Source: Acidobacteriota bacterium (GTDB lineage Bacteria > Acidobacteriota > Blastocatellia > Pyrinomonadales > Pyrinomonadaceae). Taken from it: 64,000 nucleotides of DNA. Location: contig JAFDVK010000034.1 of assembly GCA_018269005.1 (NCBI GenBank), positions 121,285 through 185,284 of the forward strand. The letters run 5' to 3'. The number at the start of each line of letters is the position of its first letter. Positions within the stretch are counted from its first letter, which is position 1. The notes beneath the pieces are model-generated. The model had not been told where the DNA came from and searched no databases. It saw nothing but the letters and a program-made list of their open reading frames with translations. Positions 17,118-25,774 of this stretch are shown piece after piece. The position numbers were made by a program, and so were the translations under genes.

Positions 17118-17411
17118 CTACCTGCTCTTCAGGCCGTTGACGAGCTTGTCAAAAGAACCAGGCAAGGAATTGTGGTGCAAAAGAGCTTCCGCCAATTCGA
17201 GGAGCGGTGCCGGGATCGTATCGGGCTCTGTCAATTCTTCTTCGAGGTCCATCGGGTATCGCGAGTAGAACGCAAGTTCTGCACTGCAAAACTCGCAGCC
17301 CACGAGGTGTTCTCGAATTTCGGCACCGCACTCGACCTCAAGGTCTCCCAATTGAAAAGCCAAGAGGTCTGCGGAAGTGGGACATTTTTCGTTCTTGGCA
17401 AAGTTGGCCAT
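17118..17411 (-). CDS. Small zf-HC2 (anti-sigma-factor-like) protein
   Basis: Starting at ATG 17411 the product has 97 residues (MANFAKNEKCPTSADLL...). The central EHLVGCEFCSAEL contains the H-x3-C-x2-C zinc site of the anti-sigma zinc-finger family (zf-HC2), with another cysteine upstream (VECGAE). No membrane segment follows, so this would be a soluble ZAS-type protein. The frame remains open to a TTG at 17627, but the added 72 residues look like translated leader and include the putative promoter. The gene is divergent from the sigma-like gene at 17923, the arrangement expected if the two regulate each other; that link is inference. It converges on the GGDEF-EAL terminator. Confidence 0.7.
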   Translation of the reverse strand: MANFAKNEKCPTSADLLAFQLGDLEVECGAEIREHLVGCEFCSAELAFYSRYPMDLEEELTEPDTIPAPLLELAEALLHHNSLPGSFDKLVNGLKSR

Positions 17412-17922
17412 CGCGATCTGAAACAAAATAGTTTTTCTAAAATTGATAAGGCGTTTTCCGGCTCTGCAGCCGGCCAAATGGCGAGCCGCCGAAAAACTGC
17501 CTATGTTAAAAATAAATCTGCAATGAAGGCAACTTCCCAAAAAGTGACCGTCGAAATGCAATAAAAATCGATGACCGACGGGGAAAGCTTCGGGCCATAT
17601 AGCATACTGTGTCAACATAGGTGACAAAAAGTGTACAAGTAGATAAAAACTTGTTGCTCATTCTCACCCGAACTGCTATCATCTTAAATGTAGGTAGTGA
17701 GATAGGTAATCATCTCACCCACTGCCTTTAGGATCGACCCCAGCAGCTCGGCAGTTGATCCCGCCAAATCTTTCTACCAAAGCTATAAAACTAGGCCAAA
17801 GCGTCCACGTTTTCTGGAAGTTGTCGTGCCGGTCGCGGCATGCCTGGAGGAGGCTTTCTCCCTTTTCCCGGGACGACGCAAGAGGCCATTCAATTTAGGA
17901 CGAAGAGAACATTGTAAGGGTT
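17412..17922. other. Divergent regulatory region with structured leader
   Basis: For the plus-strand gene, TTGCTC (17654-17659) and TATCAT (17677-17682) sit 17 bases apart, a sigma70-like pair. Directly after it, the stem GTGAGAT/ATCTCAC (17697-17703 with 17712-17718) and a second stem near 17731-17758 would fold at the 5' end of a leader of about 230 bases. On the minus strand TTGACACAGTATGCTATAT (from 17612) may serve the zf-HC2 gene. No tRNA or small gene is seen. Confidence 0.5.
17654..17682 (+). promoter_or_regulatory. Putative sigma70-type promoter of the sigma-like gene
   Basis: TTGCTC and TATCAT are separated by 17 bases, about 240 bases upstream of the ATG at 17923. Confidence 0.45.
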
Positions 17923-19071
17923 ATGAGCGATCTCAAGACGAAGGAAAGACTCCCGCGATCGATCCAGAACAAGCAGATCAAGGTCGGAAAGTGGACCGAT
18001 AGCTTGAAGAATTCTGATGTGAATCAGATCTGGACCGAACTCCATCGCATAGTCTCGTCACATCCGCTGGTCAGAGCATCAAAGCGTGCCGGCTTTCTGG
18101 TTGAAGAAGGCAAATACAACGCATATACCGATCTCACCCAAGAGCTCTTTGTAGCTCTTCTGAGCAAGGAACGTTTTCAGCACTATCTTGACACCGGAAT
18201 GACGGATGCCGAGATCGAGGCCGAGATCAGTCAGATCGAGCTGACGAACATGCTCACGGCCGAGCTTCGGAAGCGTTACCCCGAATCCTATCGTCTCGCC
18301 CGCCGCATTTCGACGCTCATTCAATCCAGCCAAACTTTCAAGCGTTTCGACAATGTCGGCAATCCCGAAGCACATCGCCGTCTCGCAGATCGCCTGTACG
18401 GCCTAGCAGACTGGAAAGTCGAAAAGGCGCGCCGCGATGTCCAGGAAATGGACGAGCGCGTAAAGGCAGTGTCGTTCAAAGCCCGCGATACACGCATGGT
18501 CGGCTGCACGGGCGATGCACAGATCGTTATCAGCAACGTCGAACTCGAAAAGCTGATCGTAAGGGTTTTCAAGGCGGTAGATTCACCGGTCGATGTCCGA
18601 AGCCTTCGGTCGTTCGTGATGTCGAGGCTCCCGATCATGGATATCCATCTTGTGCCGGTCGGCGGCCCTGCCGACGACGACGACGACCGCATGCAGTTCG
18701 AGTTTACGGACCATCGCGGCACTCCCGAAGACGATCTGCTCAGGAGCGAAGGCGAACGCGAGGCCATCGGCTTTGTGGATGGTTTCCTTACAACGCTCAG
18801 CAAGGCCGTTCGCGGCAAGGAGAAGCAGTACGACCGGATGATCAACATCCTCTGGCATTGCTATCTGATAGGCGACAGCGGCACACAACTCGAGGTTGCC
18901 GAGATGCTGGGAGTTTCAGATTCGCTTATTTCCGACTATCGAAAACGCATCGAATCCAATCTACAGCAGCTGAGTTTTGGCAGTGTGAATGAGGCCCGTC
19001 AGTTCGAAAAGGCCCTCAAGAAACGCGTTCGTGCGATGGTCACGGTCGAGCGGGAGACAGTTCCGGCCTAG
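17923..19071 (+). CDS. Sigma-70-like protein of unusual length
   Basis: The protein has 382 residues. Near residues 68-85, YTDLTQELFVALLSKERF resembles sigma region 2.1/2.2 (compare DLTQEVF in ECF factors). Near residues 325-345, LEVAEMLGVSDSLISDYRKR is a helix-turn-helix like sigma region 4. The roughly 230 residues between them are not the short linker of an ECF factor and contain an acidic run (PADDDDDRM). I therefore call it sigma-like rather than assign a group. GTAAGGG just upstream of the ATG is a usable ribosome site. It is divergent from a zf-HC2 gene, followed by a terminator stem and then by the polysaccharide cluster. It could also be a non-sigma DNA-binding regulator. Confidence 0.65.
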   Translation: MSDLKTKERLPRSIQNKQIKVGKWTDSLKNSDVNQIWTELHRIVSSHPLVRASKRAGFLVEEGKYNAYTDLTQELFVALLSKERFQHYLDTGMTDAEIEAEISQIELTNMLTAELRKRYPESYRLARRISTLIQSSQTFKRFDNVGNPEAHRRLADRLYGLADWKVEKARRDVQEMDERVKAVSFKARDTRMVGCTGDAQIVISNVELEKLIVRVFKAVDSPVDVRSLRSFVMSRLPIMDIHLVPVGGPADDDDDRMQFEFTDHRGTPEDDLLRSEGEREAIGFVDGFLTTLSKAVRGKEKQYDRMINILWHCYLIGDSGTQLEVAEMLGVSDSLISDYRKRIESNLQQLSFGSVNEARQFEKALKKRVRAMVTVERETVPA

Positions 19072-19094
19072 ATCAAAAGCTAAAAGACGTGGAA

Positions 19095-19140
19095 ACGACC
19101 CGGCAATCCGCATTTATTAAGGATTGTTTCGGGTCTTTCT
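19095..19140 (+). terminator. Likely terminator after the sigma-like gene
   Basis: CGACCCGG and AATCC pair with GGATT and CGGGTC, followed by TTTCT. The stem is interrupted by bulges. It ends only 10 bases before the annotated GTG start of the next gene. Confidence 0.6.
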
Positions 19141-19149
19141 ATTGTCGCT

Positions 19150-20688
19150 GTGCGGTCATTCTCAAAAAACGAATATTCATCCCTTTCCGGCAATGCCAAT
19201 TCGGCGGGCCGAGTTCGCGACGTTGAACCGCTAACTGCTCCCGAACCTCTAAGGAACGGCGGCACCGTGCCCCAAGACACCTTTTCGCTCAAGCCGAACG
19301 ACAGCCGAAGCAAAGACGAACCGATCACAGCATCAACAGGAACAAAGCCCGCGTCAGGACCCGACAGAGTAAAGGGTCAAAAGCCGTCGCGCTCGGAACT
19401 CGACCGGGCGGCACTCGCACGCGACAACTGGCTCGTCCGCAATGGCCACGGCCTTACATTCATCGGCCTTTACCTTTTCTCGGTCCTTGTGCTCTTTCGG
19501 CCGTATGAGCTGCTGCCGAGCCTTGGCTTTCTATCTGCGACAGCGTTCTATTTCGCTCTGGCCACACTGCTTATTTATCTGCCCTCGCAACTCGCTACCG
19601 AAGGAAATGCGACGATCATCACGACCGAGATAAAAGCGATCCTCGTGCTGACAGCCTTAGCTCTCTTCAGCATTCCGATCGCCAAAGACCCAAAGACCGC
19701 TTGGGATACGTTCAACGATCCGTTCATCAAAGCTGTCCTGATCTTCATCGTTCTCGTGAACGTCGTCCGCACCAGACGCCGCCTTATGGCACTTCTTTGG
19801 CTCAGCATCGGCATCGGTATTTATTTGGGCTACAACGCGATACGACTATACGCAGAGGGCAAATTCGCGGTCGAGGACTATCGTGTCGCCGTCGATGTCG
19901 GAGGCCTTTTCGGCAATCCGAACGATATGGCCCTCCATTTCGTGATGATGACGCCGATCGTTCTTTGCCTTGCGTTTGGCACGAGATCGAAGGCGATGAA
20001 GACGCTGTATTTTGCGATCACGATCCTTTTCGTCTCCGCAAATATGGTGACCTTTTCACGCGGAGGATTTCTCGGATTCTTCGCAAGCGCTCTTGTCCTA
20101 GTTTGGAAGCTTGGCCGAAAACACCGAGCCAAGGTGTCGCTCACATCTCTGGTCGTTGGAGGTATTTTGATGATCGCCGCTCCGGGAAATTACGGACTCC
20201 GAATGCTCTCGATCTTCATTCCGGGCCTTGACCCCGTTGGATCCAGCAATCAGCGGCGTGAGCTCCTCGATCGATCACTGCTCGTGACGGCCCGAAATCC
20301 TTGGGGCATCGGAATTGGAAATTTCCCGATCGTCGGCATTCACGATCATCAAACGCACAACGCATATACGCAGGTCTCCAGCGAGATCGGCATTCTCGGA
20401 TTGGCAGCGTATTTGGTCTTTATTATCAGTCCGCTGCGAAAGCTCTCTGCGATCGAACGCACGCTGTTCGCACAGGATCGGCTCGACTGGTTCTACTATC
20501 TCTCGATCGGCCTGCAGGCAAGCATCGTCGGCTATATGGTCTCGAGCTTCTTTGCGTCCGTCGCGTATAACTGGTTCATATATTACGGCATCGCTTATGC
20601 GGTCGCATTCCGCCGCATCTATTCGACCGAGCCTGCTCGAGAAGATGTGCCGCAGCCCACAGGCGATCAGGTTCTTGTACCGGCATAG
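19150..20688 (+). CDS. O-antigen ligase / Wzy polymerase-like membrane protein
   Basis: The 512-residue protein has about ten membrane helices from residue 97 onward. The family's signature glycine/asparagine segment (GGLFGNPNDMALHFVMM) is present, with FSRGGFLGFFAS and the large periplasmic loop residues NPWGIGIGNF and THNAYTQVSSEIG. These proteins either polymerise lipid-linked repeat units or transfer finished glycan to an acceptor in the periplasm. The first 95 residues are hydrophilic, Pro/Ser/Lys-rich and not typical. The GTG at 19150 has no Shine-Dalgarno sequence and sits right behind a terminator, so translation may really begin further in, for example at GTG 19267. It opens the polysaccharide cluster, and the next gene follows after 5 bases. 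Confidence 0.85.
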   Translation: MRSFSKNEYSSLSGNANSAGRVRDVEPLTAPEPLRNGGTVPQDTFSLKPNDSRSKDEPITASTGTKPASGPDRVKGQKPSRSELDRAALARDNWLVRNGHGLTFIGLYLFSVLVLFRPYELLPSLGFLSATAFYFALATLLIYLPSQLATEGNATIITTEIKAILVLTALALFSIPIAKDPKTAWDTFNDPFIKAVLIFIVLVNVVRTRRRLMALLWLSIGIGIYLGYNAIRLYAEGKFAVEDYRVAVDVGGLFGNPNDMALHFVMMTPIVLCLAFGTRSKAMKTLYFAITILFVSANMVTFSRGGFLGFFASALVLVWKLGRKHRAKVSLTSLVVGGILMIAAPGNYGLRMLSIFIPGLDPVGSSNQRRELLDRSLLVTARNPWGIGIGNFPIVGIHDHQTHNAYTQVSSEIGILGLAAYLVFIISPLRKLSAIERTLFAQDRLDWFYYLSIGLQASIVGYMVSSFFASVAYNWFIYYGIAYAVAFRRIYSTEPAREDVPQPTGDQVLVPA

Positions 20689-20693
20689 AAGAA

Positions 20694-21854
20694 ATGGCAA
20701 ACGACCTCATTCAGATCGTATTTTGGAGCTCCCTCGCCGTGCTCTTCTATGTCTATGCGGGCTATCCGGTCTTGGTGTTCGCTCTTGCATACCTTCTCCC
20801 AAAGAAAGTATCGAAGGCCGAGATCATTCCCTCTGTAACGGTTCTTATAACGGCATTCAACGAAGAGAGTTCGATCGAGGCGAAGCTCAAGAACACACTA
20901 GAACTCGACTATCCGGCCGAGAAGCTCGAGATAATCGTCGCAAGCGACGGCTCCACTGACGGTACCGATGAGATCGTAAAGAATTTTGCGTCGAACGGAG
21001 TAAAACTCTTTCGACAGGAGGGCCGCGTTGGAAAGACCATCACGCAAAACAACGCTGTCGATGCCGCTCTCGGCGAGATCATTCTTTTCTCGGATGCGAC
21101 GACCCATTACTCGCCCGATGTCCTCCGCAAACTGCTTCCCGCCTTTGCCGACGAAAAGGTCGGCTGCGTTGCCGGACGCCTGATCTATACGGATCCGACC
21201 GAAACGAATGTGGGCTCCGGGGCACGCAGTTATTGGAACTACGAAACGCTGCTAAAGAACGCCGAATCAGACGCCTGCTCGCTGATCGGCGCCTCCGGAT
21301 GTCTGTATGCTGTCCGCAAAGCGGCATATGAACCGATGTATGCGGCCGCTTGTTCCGATTTTCTGATCTGCACACTTTTGTACAGAAAGGGCCTTCGATC
21401 GGTTTTCGAACCTGAGGCAACATGCTTTGAGGTCACGAACGAACAAGCAAGCGATGAAATGCGTATGCGCGTGCGCGTGATTTCGCAGACGTTCACCGAC
21501 CTTTGGCAAAATCGCGATATGCTGAATCCGTTTCGCAGCGGTTTCTATGCGGTCGAGCTCATCTCGCACAAACTTCTGCGATATTGCGTCCCTGTTCTGC
21601 TTTTGGCGGCTTTCTTGAGCAACGCCGCCTTGGCGATCTCAACTGCCTTCTTTGCGGCTCTATTTGCTCTGCAGACGGCGTTCTACCTGGCGGCTTTCTT
21701 CGGATGGCTTTTGGAGGCATATGGCAAGCGCACTACGCTCTTCGTGCTGCCGCTCTATTTTGTACTTGCGAATGTCGCTTCGGTGATCGCGTTTTTCCAG
21801 TTCCTTCGAGGCGAACAGTATGCCTCGTGGGAGCCGATCCGGGAGGCAAGGTGA
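20694..21854 (+). CDS. Membrane glycosyltransferase family 2
   Basis: The 386-residue protein has an N-terminal membrane helix (VFWSSLAVLFYVYAGYPVL). A GT2/GT-A domain shows VTVLITAFNEESSIE, VASDGSTDGTDEIV and the FSDATTHYSPD acceptor/metal region. A cluster of three or four C-terminal helices completes it. This is the layout of processive or polyprenyl-linked GT2 enzymes related to hyaluronan/PNAG synthases. The start lies 5 bases after the O-antigen ligase stop. Its stop overlaps the GTG of the next gene (GTGA), so coupled translation is expected. The sugar donor cannot be read from sequence. Confidence 0.88.
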   Translation: MANDLIQIVFWSSLAVLFYVYAGYPVLVFALAYLLPKKVSKAEIIPSVTVLITAFNEESSIEAKLKNTLELDYPAEKLEIIVASDGSTDGTDEIVKNFASNGVKLFRQEGRVGKTITQNNAVDAALGEIILFSDATTHYSPDVLRKLLPAFADEKVGCVAGRLIYTDPTETNVGSGARSYWNYETLLKNAESDACSLIGASGCLYAVRKAAYEPMYAAACSDFLICTLLYRKGLRSVFEPEATCFEVTNEQASDEMRMRVRVISQTFTDLWQNRDMLNPFRSGFYAVELISHKLLRYCVPVLLLAAFLSNAALAISTAFFAALFALQTAFYLAAFFGWLLEAYGKRTTLFVLPLYFVLANVASVIAFFQFLRGEQYASWEPIREAR

Positions 21855-22924
21855 GATCACGTTCGGCTGACAGTTTTGCGATCAAACGCGGCAAGAATGT
21901 CCTATCATCGCCACGCGTTAGTGTGGTGATGCCAGCCTACAATGCTGCGAGGTTCATTCCGTTCGCGATCCGCTCAGTAGAAGATCAAACCTTTGCGGGG
22001 CACGAGCTGATCGTCGTAAACGACGGCTCACCGGACACAGAGCAGCTTAAGGCTGCTCTTGCACCATTCTTCGATGACATCGTTTACGTCGAGCAAGCGA
22101 ACCTTGGTGCCGGACCGGCACGGAATCGTGCGATCAGCCTTGCCCGCAGTGAACTAATCGCCTTCCTCGACGCTGACGACGAGTGGCTGCCGGAATTCCT
22201 TGCCCACCAAATCTCGATGATCGACGGCGGCTGGGATATGGTTTATGCAGATGCGGAACTGTTTGGCGATGCCGCACCAAGCGATCACACTTTTATGGAA
22301 TCGGCCCCATCTTCGGGCGAGGTGACAACCTCATCGCTTCTCGATTTTCGCTGCAACGTGATCACCTCCGGGACTGTGGCCAAGAAAGCTGCCATCATTG
22401 CCGCCGGAGCCTTTGAGAAGGAAGATACGCGTGCTCAGGATTTTCATCTTTGGATCAGAATGGCCAAGGCGGGATCGCGTATCGGCTATTCGGACAAAGT
22501 GCTGCTCAGATACCGTGTTCATACTGAGAATCTTTCAGGCGACTCGATCTCGCGCGTGGAACGCGAGATCGCCGTATTTCAACGTGTTAAAAAGACGGTC
22601 AACCTTTCTCCCGAGGAGCTTTCGATCCTCGAACGACAACTCGCCAGTCTCAGGGTCGATCTTGAGATCGAGAAAGGAAAGTCTCACTTGATGAATCGTG
22701 ATTTTGCAGCTGCCCGCGATGCGTTCTCGCACGCAAGCGCGTGGCGTCCTTCGGCGAAATTGAAGGCGGTTTGTCTCGCGGCTCGATTTGCTCCGTCTCT
22801 CCTGCTCCGCATCTACCGCAGTAAACATTCCGACCACCTCGGCCTGATCCGCAACGAGGCCGCAGCCTCAAGCTGGACGGCATTTTCTGTAATTTCAGCC
22901 CTATTACGACTATTTTCAGAGTGA
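21851..22924 (+). CDS. Glycosyltransferase family 2, soluble
   Basis: I start it at GTG 21851, which has GGGAGG five bases upstream and overlaps the preceding stop, giving 357 residues. The GT-A domain shows VSVVMPAYNAARFI, VVNDGSPD, GAGPARNRAISLARSE and the DxD-like AFLDADDEWLPE. The acceptor part follows (EDTRAQDFHLWIRMAKAG). The C-terminal 100 residues are helical with a TPR-like stretch (KSHLMNRDFAAARDAFSHA). The frame stays open far upstream inside the previous gene, but that part is only its shadow. The flippase gene begins 49 bases later. Confidence 0.87.
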   Translation: MRSRSADSFAIKRGKNVLSSPRVSVVMPAYNAARFIPFAIRSVEDQTFAGHELIVVNDGSPDTEQLKAALAPFFDDIVYVEQANLGAGPARNRAISLARSELIAFLDADDEWLPEFLAHQISMIDGGWDMVYADAELFGDAAPSDHTFMESAPSSGEVTTSSLLDFRCNVITSGTVAKKAAIIAAGAFEKEDTRAQDFHLWIRMAKAGSRIGYSDKVLLRYRVHTENLSGDSISRVEREIAVFQRVKKTVNLSPEELSILERQLASLRVDLEIEKGKSHLMNRDFAAARDAFSHASAWRPSAKLKAVCLAARFAPSLLLRIYRSKHSDHLGLIRNEAAASSWTAFSVISALLRLFSE

Positions 22925-22973
22925 TCTTGCGGGCAAATTTCCCTGCGAAGGTCCAGGATCGCGTCACTTCAAG

Positions 22974-24614
22974 ATGTTGGCAAGCCCCAAAACATCAGCT
23001 ACAAGTGCGGCCGCCGGTGCATCGGCGAAGGATTCGCTGCGCAAACAGAGCTTTTGGCTTCTGACGGCAAAACTCGTCGGCTTTGCATTCAGCTTCTGCG
23101 TGCCGCTTGTTGTTGTCCGATATCTATCGCAGGACGAGGTCGGCCATTACCGCGCAGCATTTCTCGTGATCGCGAACGCGATCGTCGTGCTGCCGCTGGG
23201 CGTTTCGATGAGTGCGTATTACTTCCTTGCACGCGAGACCGAAGAACGTCGCTCAGCCTGCATTTTGAATATTCTCGCATTCAATTTCGTCGTTGGCGGG
23301 CTCGCGGCATCATTCTTTTTTCTCTTTCCGCAGGCGGTCGGAAATATCTTCCACAGCGACGAGATCACGCGTCTTGCGCCGCTGATCGGAGTCGTGATCT
23401 GGATCTGGATATTCTCGTCCTTTCTTGAGACGGTCGCGATCGCGAATCAGGAAGCCCGCGTTGCGACCGTTTTCATCATCTCTGCCCAGTTCACGAAAGC
23501 GCTGTTTATGTGTTCCGCAGCCGTCGCCTTCGCGACGGTCGAGGCGTTTCTCTACGCGGCGATCATTCAGGGAGCGATCCAAACGGTTTTGCTCGCCTGG
23601 TATCTTGTGTCGCGTTTTCCGGGCTTTTGGAGGTATTTCGATCTCAGCTTTCTTCGCGAACAGCTCGTCTATGCGATCCCTTTCGGCCTCGCGGGAACAC
23701 TCTGGCTCGCCCAGACAGAGATCCATAGTTGGTTCGCCGGCCACAGATTTTCACCCGCGGACTTCGCCGTTTACGCTTACGGCTGCTTTGAAATACCGCT
23801 GATCGCAATGCTCGCAGAATCTGTTACGGCCGTTCTCATCCCGAGAATGAACGCGCTGCACGGCGACAACGACCGCGACGAAATGGTGCGGCTAAAAGCA
23901 CGTGCGATGCAGAAACTCTCGCTCGTCTACTTCCCTGTGTATGTGTTCCTGCTGATCACGGCGAACACGTTCATTACGACGCTTTTTACTCAAAAATATG
24001 CGGCAAGCGCAAGCGTATTCGTGGTCAACATCACGCTCTTGCCATTCAGCGTTTTGATCACCGACCCGATCGTCCGCTCATACAAAGAACTCGGCAGAGT
24101 GTTTCTGCTCACCAGATCGATCATAGTTGCCGCGCTGGTCTCGTGCCTCTATTTTATGCTCGACGATATCTCAATGACCGGTATGATCGGACTTGCGGTC
24201 GCGGCCGTCATCGTTGACAAGCTAATCGCCGAAGCGATGGTCATCCGCAAGCTGCATCTAGGTGTCAAGGATATCCATCTTCTCGCAAATGTAGGCAAGA
24301 CCGCGGTCGCAAGTATCCTTGCGGGAATCGCGACATATCTTTTCTACGCAAACTTCCACGCGGGCCTTTTCGCCGCCTCTGAAGGATTTCTTTCAAATAC
24401 CGTCGGGATCGGAAAGGCAGGCATCGTGAACTTTGTGAGCGGTGGTTTTGTGCTTGCCGCGTCAGCTCTTGTGTTCGCTCCGATCTATCTTGTTTGTGCG
24501 AACTTTCTCGGATTGATCGAAGACGACGAGAAAAATGCGTTCAGGCAGATCGCTGCACGATTTTTTCCCGCGAGCGAACGCGTAACGGACGAAGTGAGCA
24601 CGACAGCTTTGTAA
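22974..24614 (+). CDS. Wzx-type polysaccharide flippase (MOP/PST superfamily)
   Basis: The 546-residue protein has 12-14 predicted membrane helices starting FWLLTAKLVGFAFSFCVPL, then VVRYLSQDEVGHYRAAFLV, a typical opening of oligosaccharide flippases. It would translocate lipid-linked repeat units to the periplasmic face for the ligase/polymerase at 19150. The tail is cytoplasmic (FFPASERVTDEVSTTAL). The next gene starts two bases after the stop. Confidence 0.85.
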   Translation: MLASPKTSATSAAAGASAKDSLRKQSFWLLTAKLVGFAFSFCVPLVVVRYLSQDEVGHYRAAFLVIANAIVVLPLGVSMSAYYFLARETEERRSACILNILAFNFVVGGLAASFFFLFPQAVGNIFHSDEITRLAPLIGVVIWIWIFSSFLETVAIANQEARVATVFIISAQFTKALFMCSAAVAFATVEAFLYAAIIQGAIQTVLLAWYLVSRFPGFWRYFDLSFLREQLVYAIPFGLAGTLWLAQTEIHSWFAGHRFSPADFAVYAYGCFEIPLIAMLAESVTAVLIPRMNALHGDNDRDEMVRLKARAMQKLSLVYFPVYVFLLITANTFITTLFTQKYAASASVFVVNITLLPFSVLITDPIVRSYKELGRVFLLTRSIIVAALVSCLYFMLDDISMTGMIGLAVAAVIVDKLIAEAMVIRKLHLGVKDIHLLANVGKTAVASILAGIATYLFYANFHAGLFAASEGFLSNTVGIGKAGIVNFVSGGFVLAASALVFAPIYLVCANFLGLIEDDEKNAFRQIAARFFPASERVTDEVSTTAL

Positions 24615-24616
24615 AT

Positions 24617-25774
24617 ATGAGCGAACCGGGAAAATTCGAAAAGCTGAAACACAACTTGCCGTGGCTGGTTCGCTACCCGCTCGATGCAGCTCGTTCATTC
24701 CTTGAATCGGCGGCGTTCGAGAAGAAACACCTGATCATTACGGTCGCGAATCATTTTGAACCGGGCTGGTCGCCGAACGGCATTCTCGATCACAAGACGC
24801 AGCTCAAACGGCTGCGCGAATACGTCGAGATCGCACGCGCGACCGGTGATCTTGTCCGCGACAGCGACGGTACGAAATTCCGGCACACGAACTTCTATCC
24901 GGCGGAACAGTATGACCGCGATCTCCTGGATATTCTCGCAGAAATGCAGGCCGAGGAACTCGGCGAGGTCGAGGTTCATCTGCATCACGGCGTGGAACGC
25001 GCGGACACATCGGAAGACCTGCATCGACAGCTCAGCGAGTTTCGGGATGTACTTGCCGAGCGGCACAAATGTCTCTCGCGTTCGGCAAATGACACCGCTC
25101 CTCGATACGCATTCGTGCACGGCAATCTCGCCCTTGCGAACTCCTGCGGCGGGAAATTCTGCGGCGTTGATGACGAGATGCAGATCCTCAAGGAAACGGG
25201 ATGCTATGCGGACTTCACGCTGCCGTCGGCTCCCGACCGATCGCAAGTTTCCGTCATCAACCGGATATACGAATCCGCGGGCGATCTCTCAAAACCGCGG
25301 CCGCACGAAAAAGCGAAAAGGTGTGCTGTCGGCGGGCAGCATCCGACCTCGCCGATGATAATTACCGGCCCGTTGAAGCTTTGCCTTCGCAACGGAATTC
25401 GCCCCTATATTGAAGACGGAGCGTTGACAAGCGCACTCGGCGACAGCATCTCTCGTCTGGGTCCTTGGATGCATGCGAATGTGACGGTCGCCGGCCGAAC
25501 AGATTGGATTTTCATTAAGCTCTACGCACACGGATTCTTTGATCACGATCAGTCCGTCTCGATCGGTGAAGGAGCACGACGCCTATTCTCGGAGATCGTT
25601 GAAACGGGCGAAAAGAGCGGCTCCTACTCCACGCATTTTGTTTCAGCCCGCGAAATGTTTAACATCGCTACTGCAGCCATAGATGGTAAAATCGGCGACC
25701 CGAACTCGTTTCGGAATTACACCCTATTGCCGATAATGCAGGAGGCGGCTCGGACAGCCTCTGCAAAAGTATGA
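24617..25774 (+). CDS. Polysaccharide deacetylase-like protein of exopolysaccharide clusters
   Basis: Starting at ATG 24617 (two bases after the flippase stop) the product has 385 residues. Conserved polar motifs resemble a divergent NodB/polysaccharide-deacetylase barrel: TVANHFEPGW near residue 40, VEVHLHHGVERAD near 120, YAFVHGNLALANS near 170, and LYAHGFFDHDQ near 305. The classical NodB 'TFDDG' motif is not present, so the family call rests on the His/Asp pattern and context. If correct, it would remove acetyl groups from the polymer being made. Its stop overlaps the heparinase-like start by four bases (ATGA), which argues the two act on the same polymer. There is no signal peptide. Confidence 0.6.
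   Translation: MSEPGKFEKLKHNLPWLVRYPLDAARSFLESAAFEKKHLIITVANHFEPGWSPNGILDHKTQLKRLREYVEIARATGDLVRDSDGTKFRHTNFYPAEQYDRDLLDILAEMQAEELGEVEVHLHHGVERADTSEDLHRQLSEFRDVLAERHKCLSRSANDTAPRYAFVHGNLALANSCGGKFCGVDDEMQILKETGCYADFTLPSAPDRSQVSVINRIYESAGDLSKPRPHEKAKRCAVGGQHPTSPMIITGPLKLCLRNGIRPYIEDGALTSALGDSISRLGPWMHANVTVAGRTDWIFIKLYAHGFFDHDQSVSIGEGARRLFSEIVETGEKSGSYSTHFVSAREMFNIATAAIDGKIGDPNSFRNYTLLPIMQEAARTASAKV

Noticed and set aside
17412..17627. 72-residue N-terminal extension of the zf-HC2 protein
   Set aside because: It would start at a TTG without ribosome site and would translate the likely promoter; ATG 17411 begins the family-like part.
17118..17627. Prophage or integrative element boundaries in the window
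   Set aside because: No integrase, transposase, terminase or tRNA-end duplication is present; only small repeats hint at mobility.
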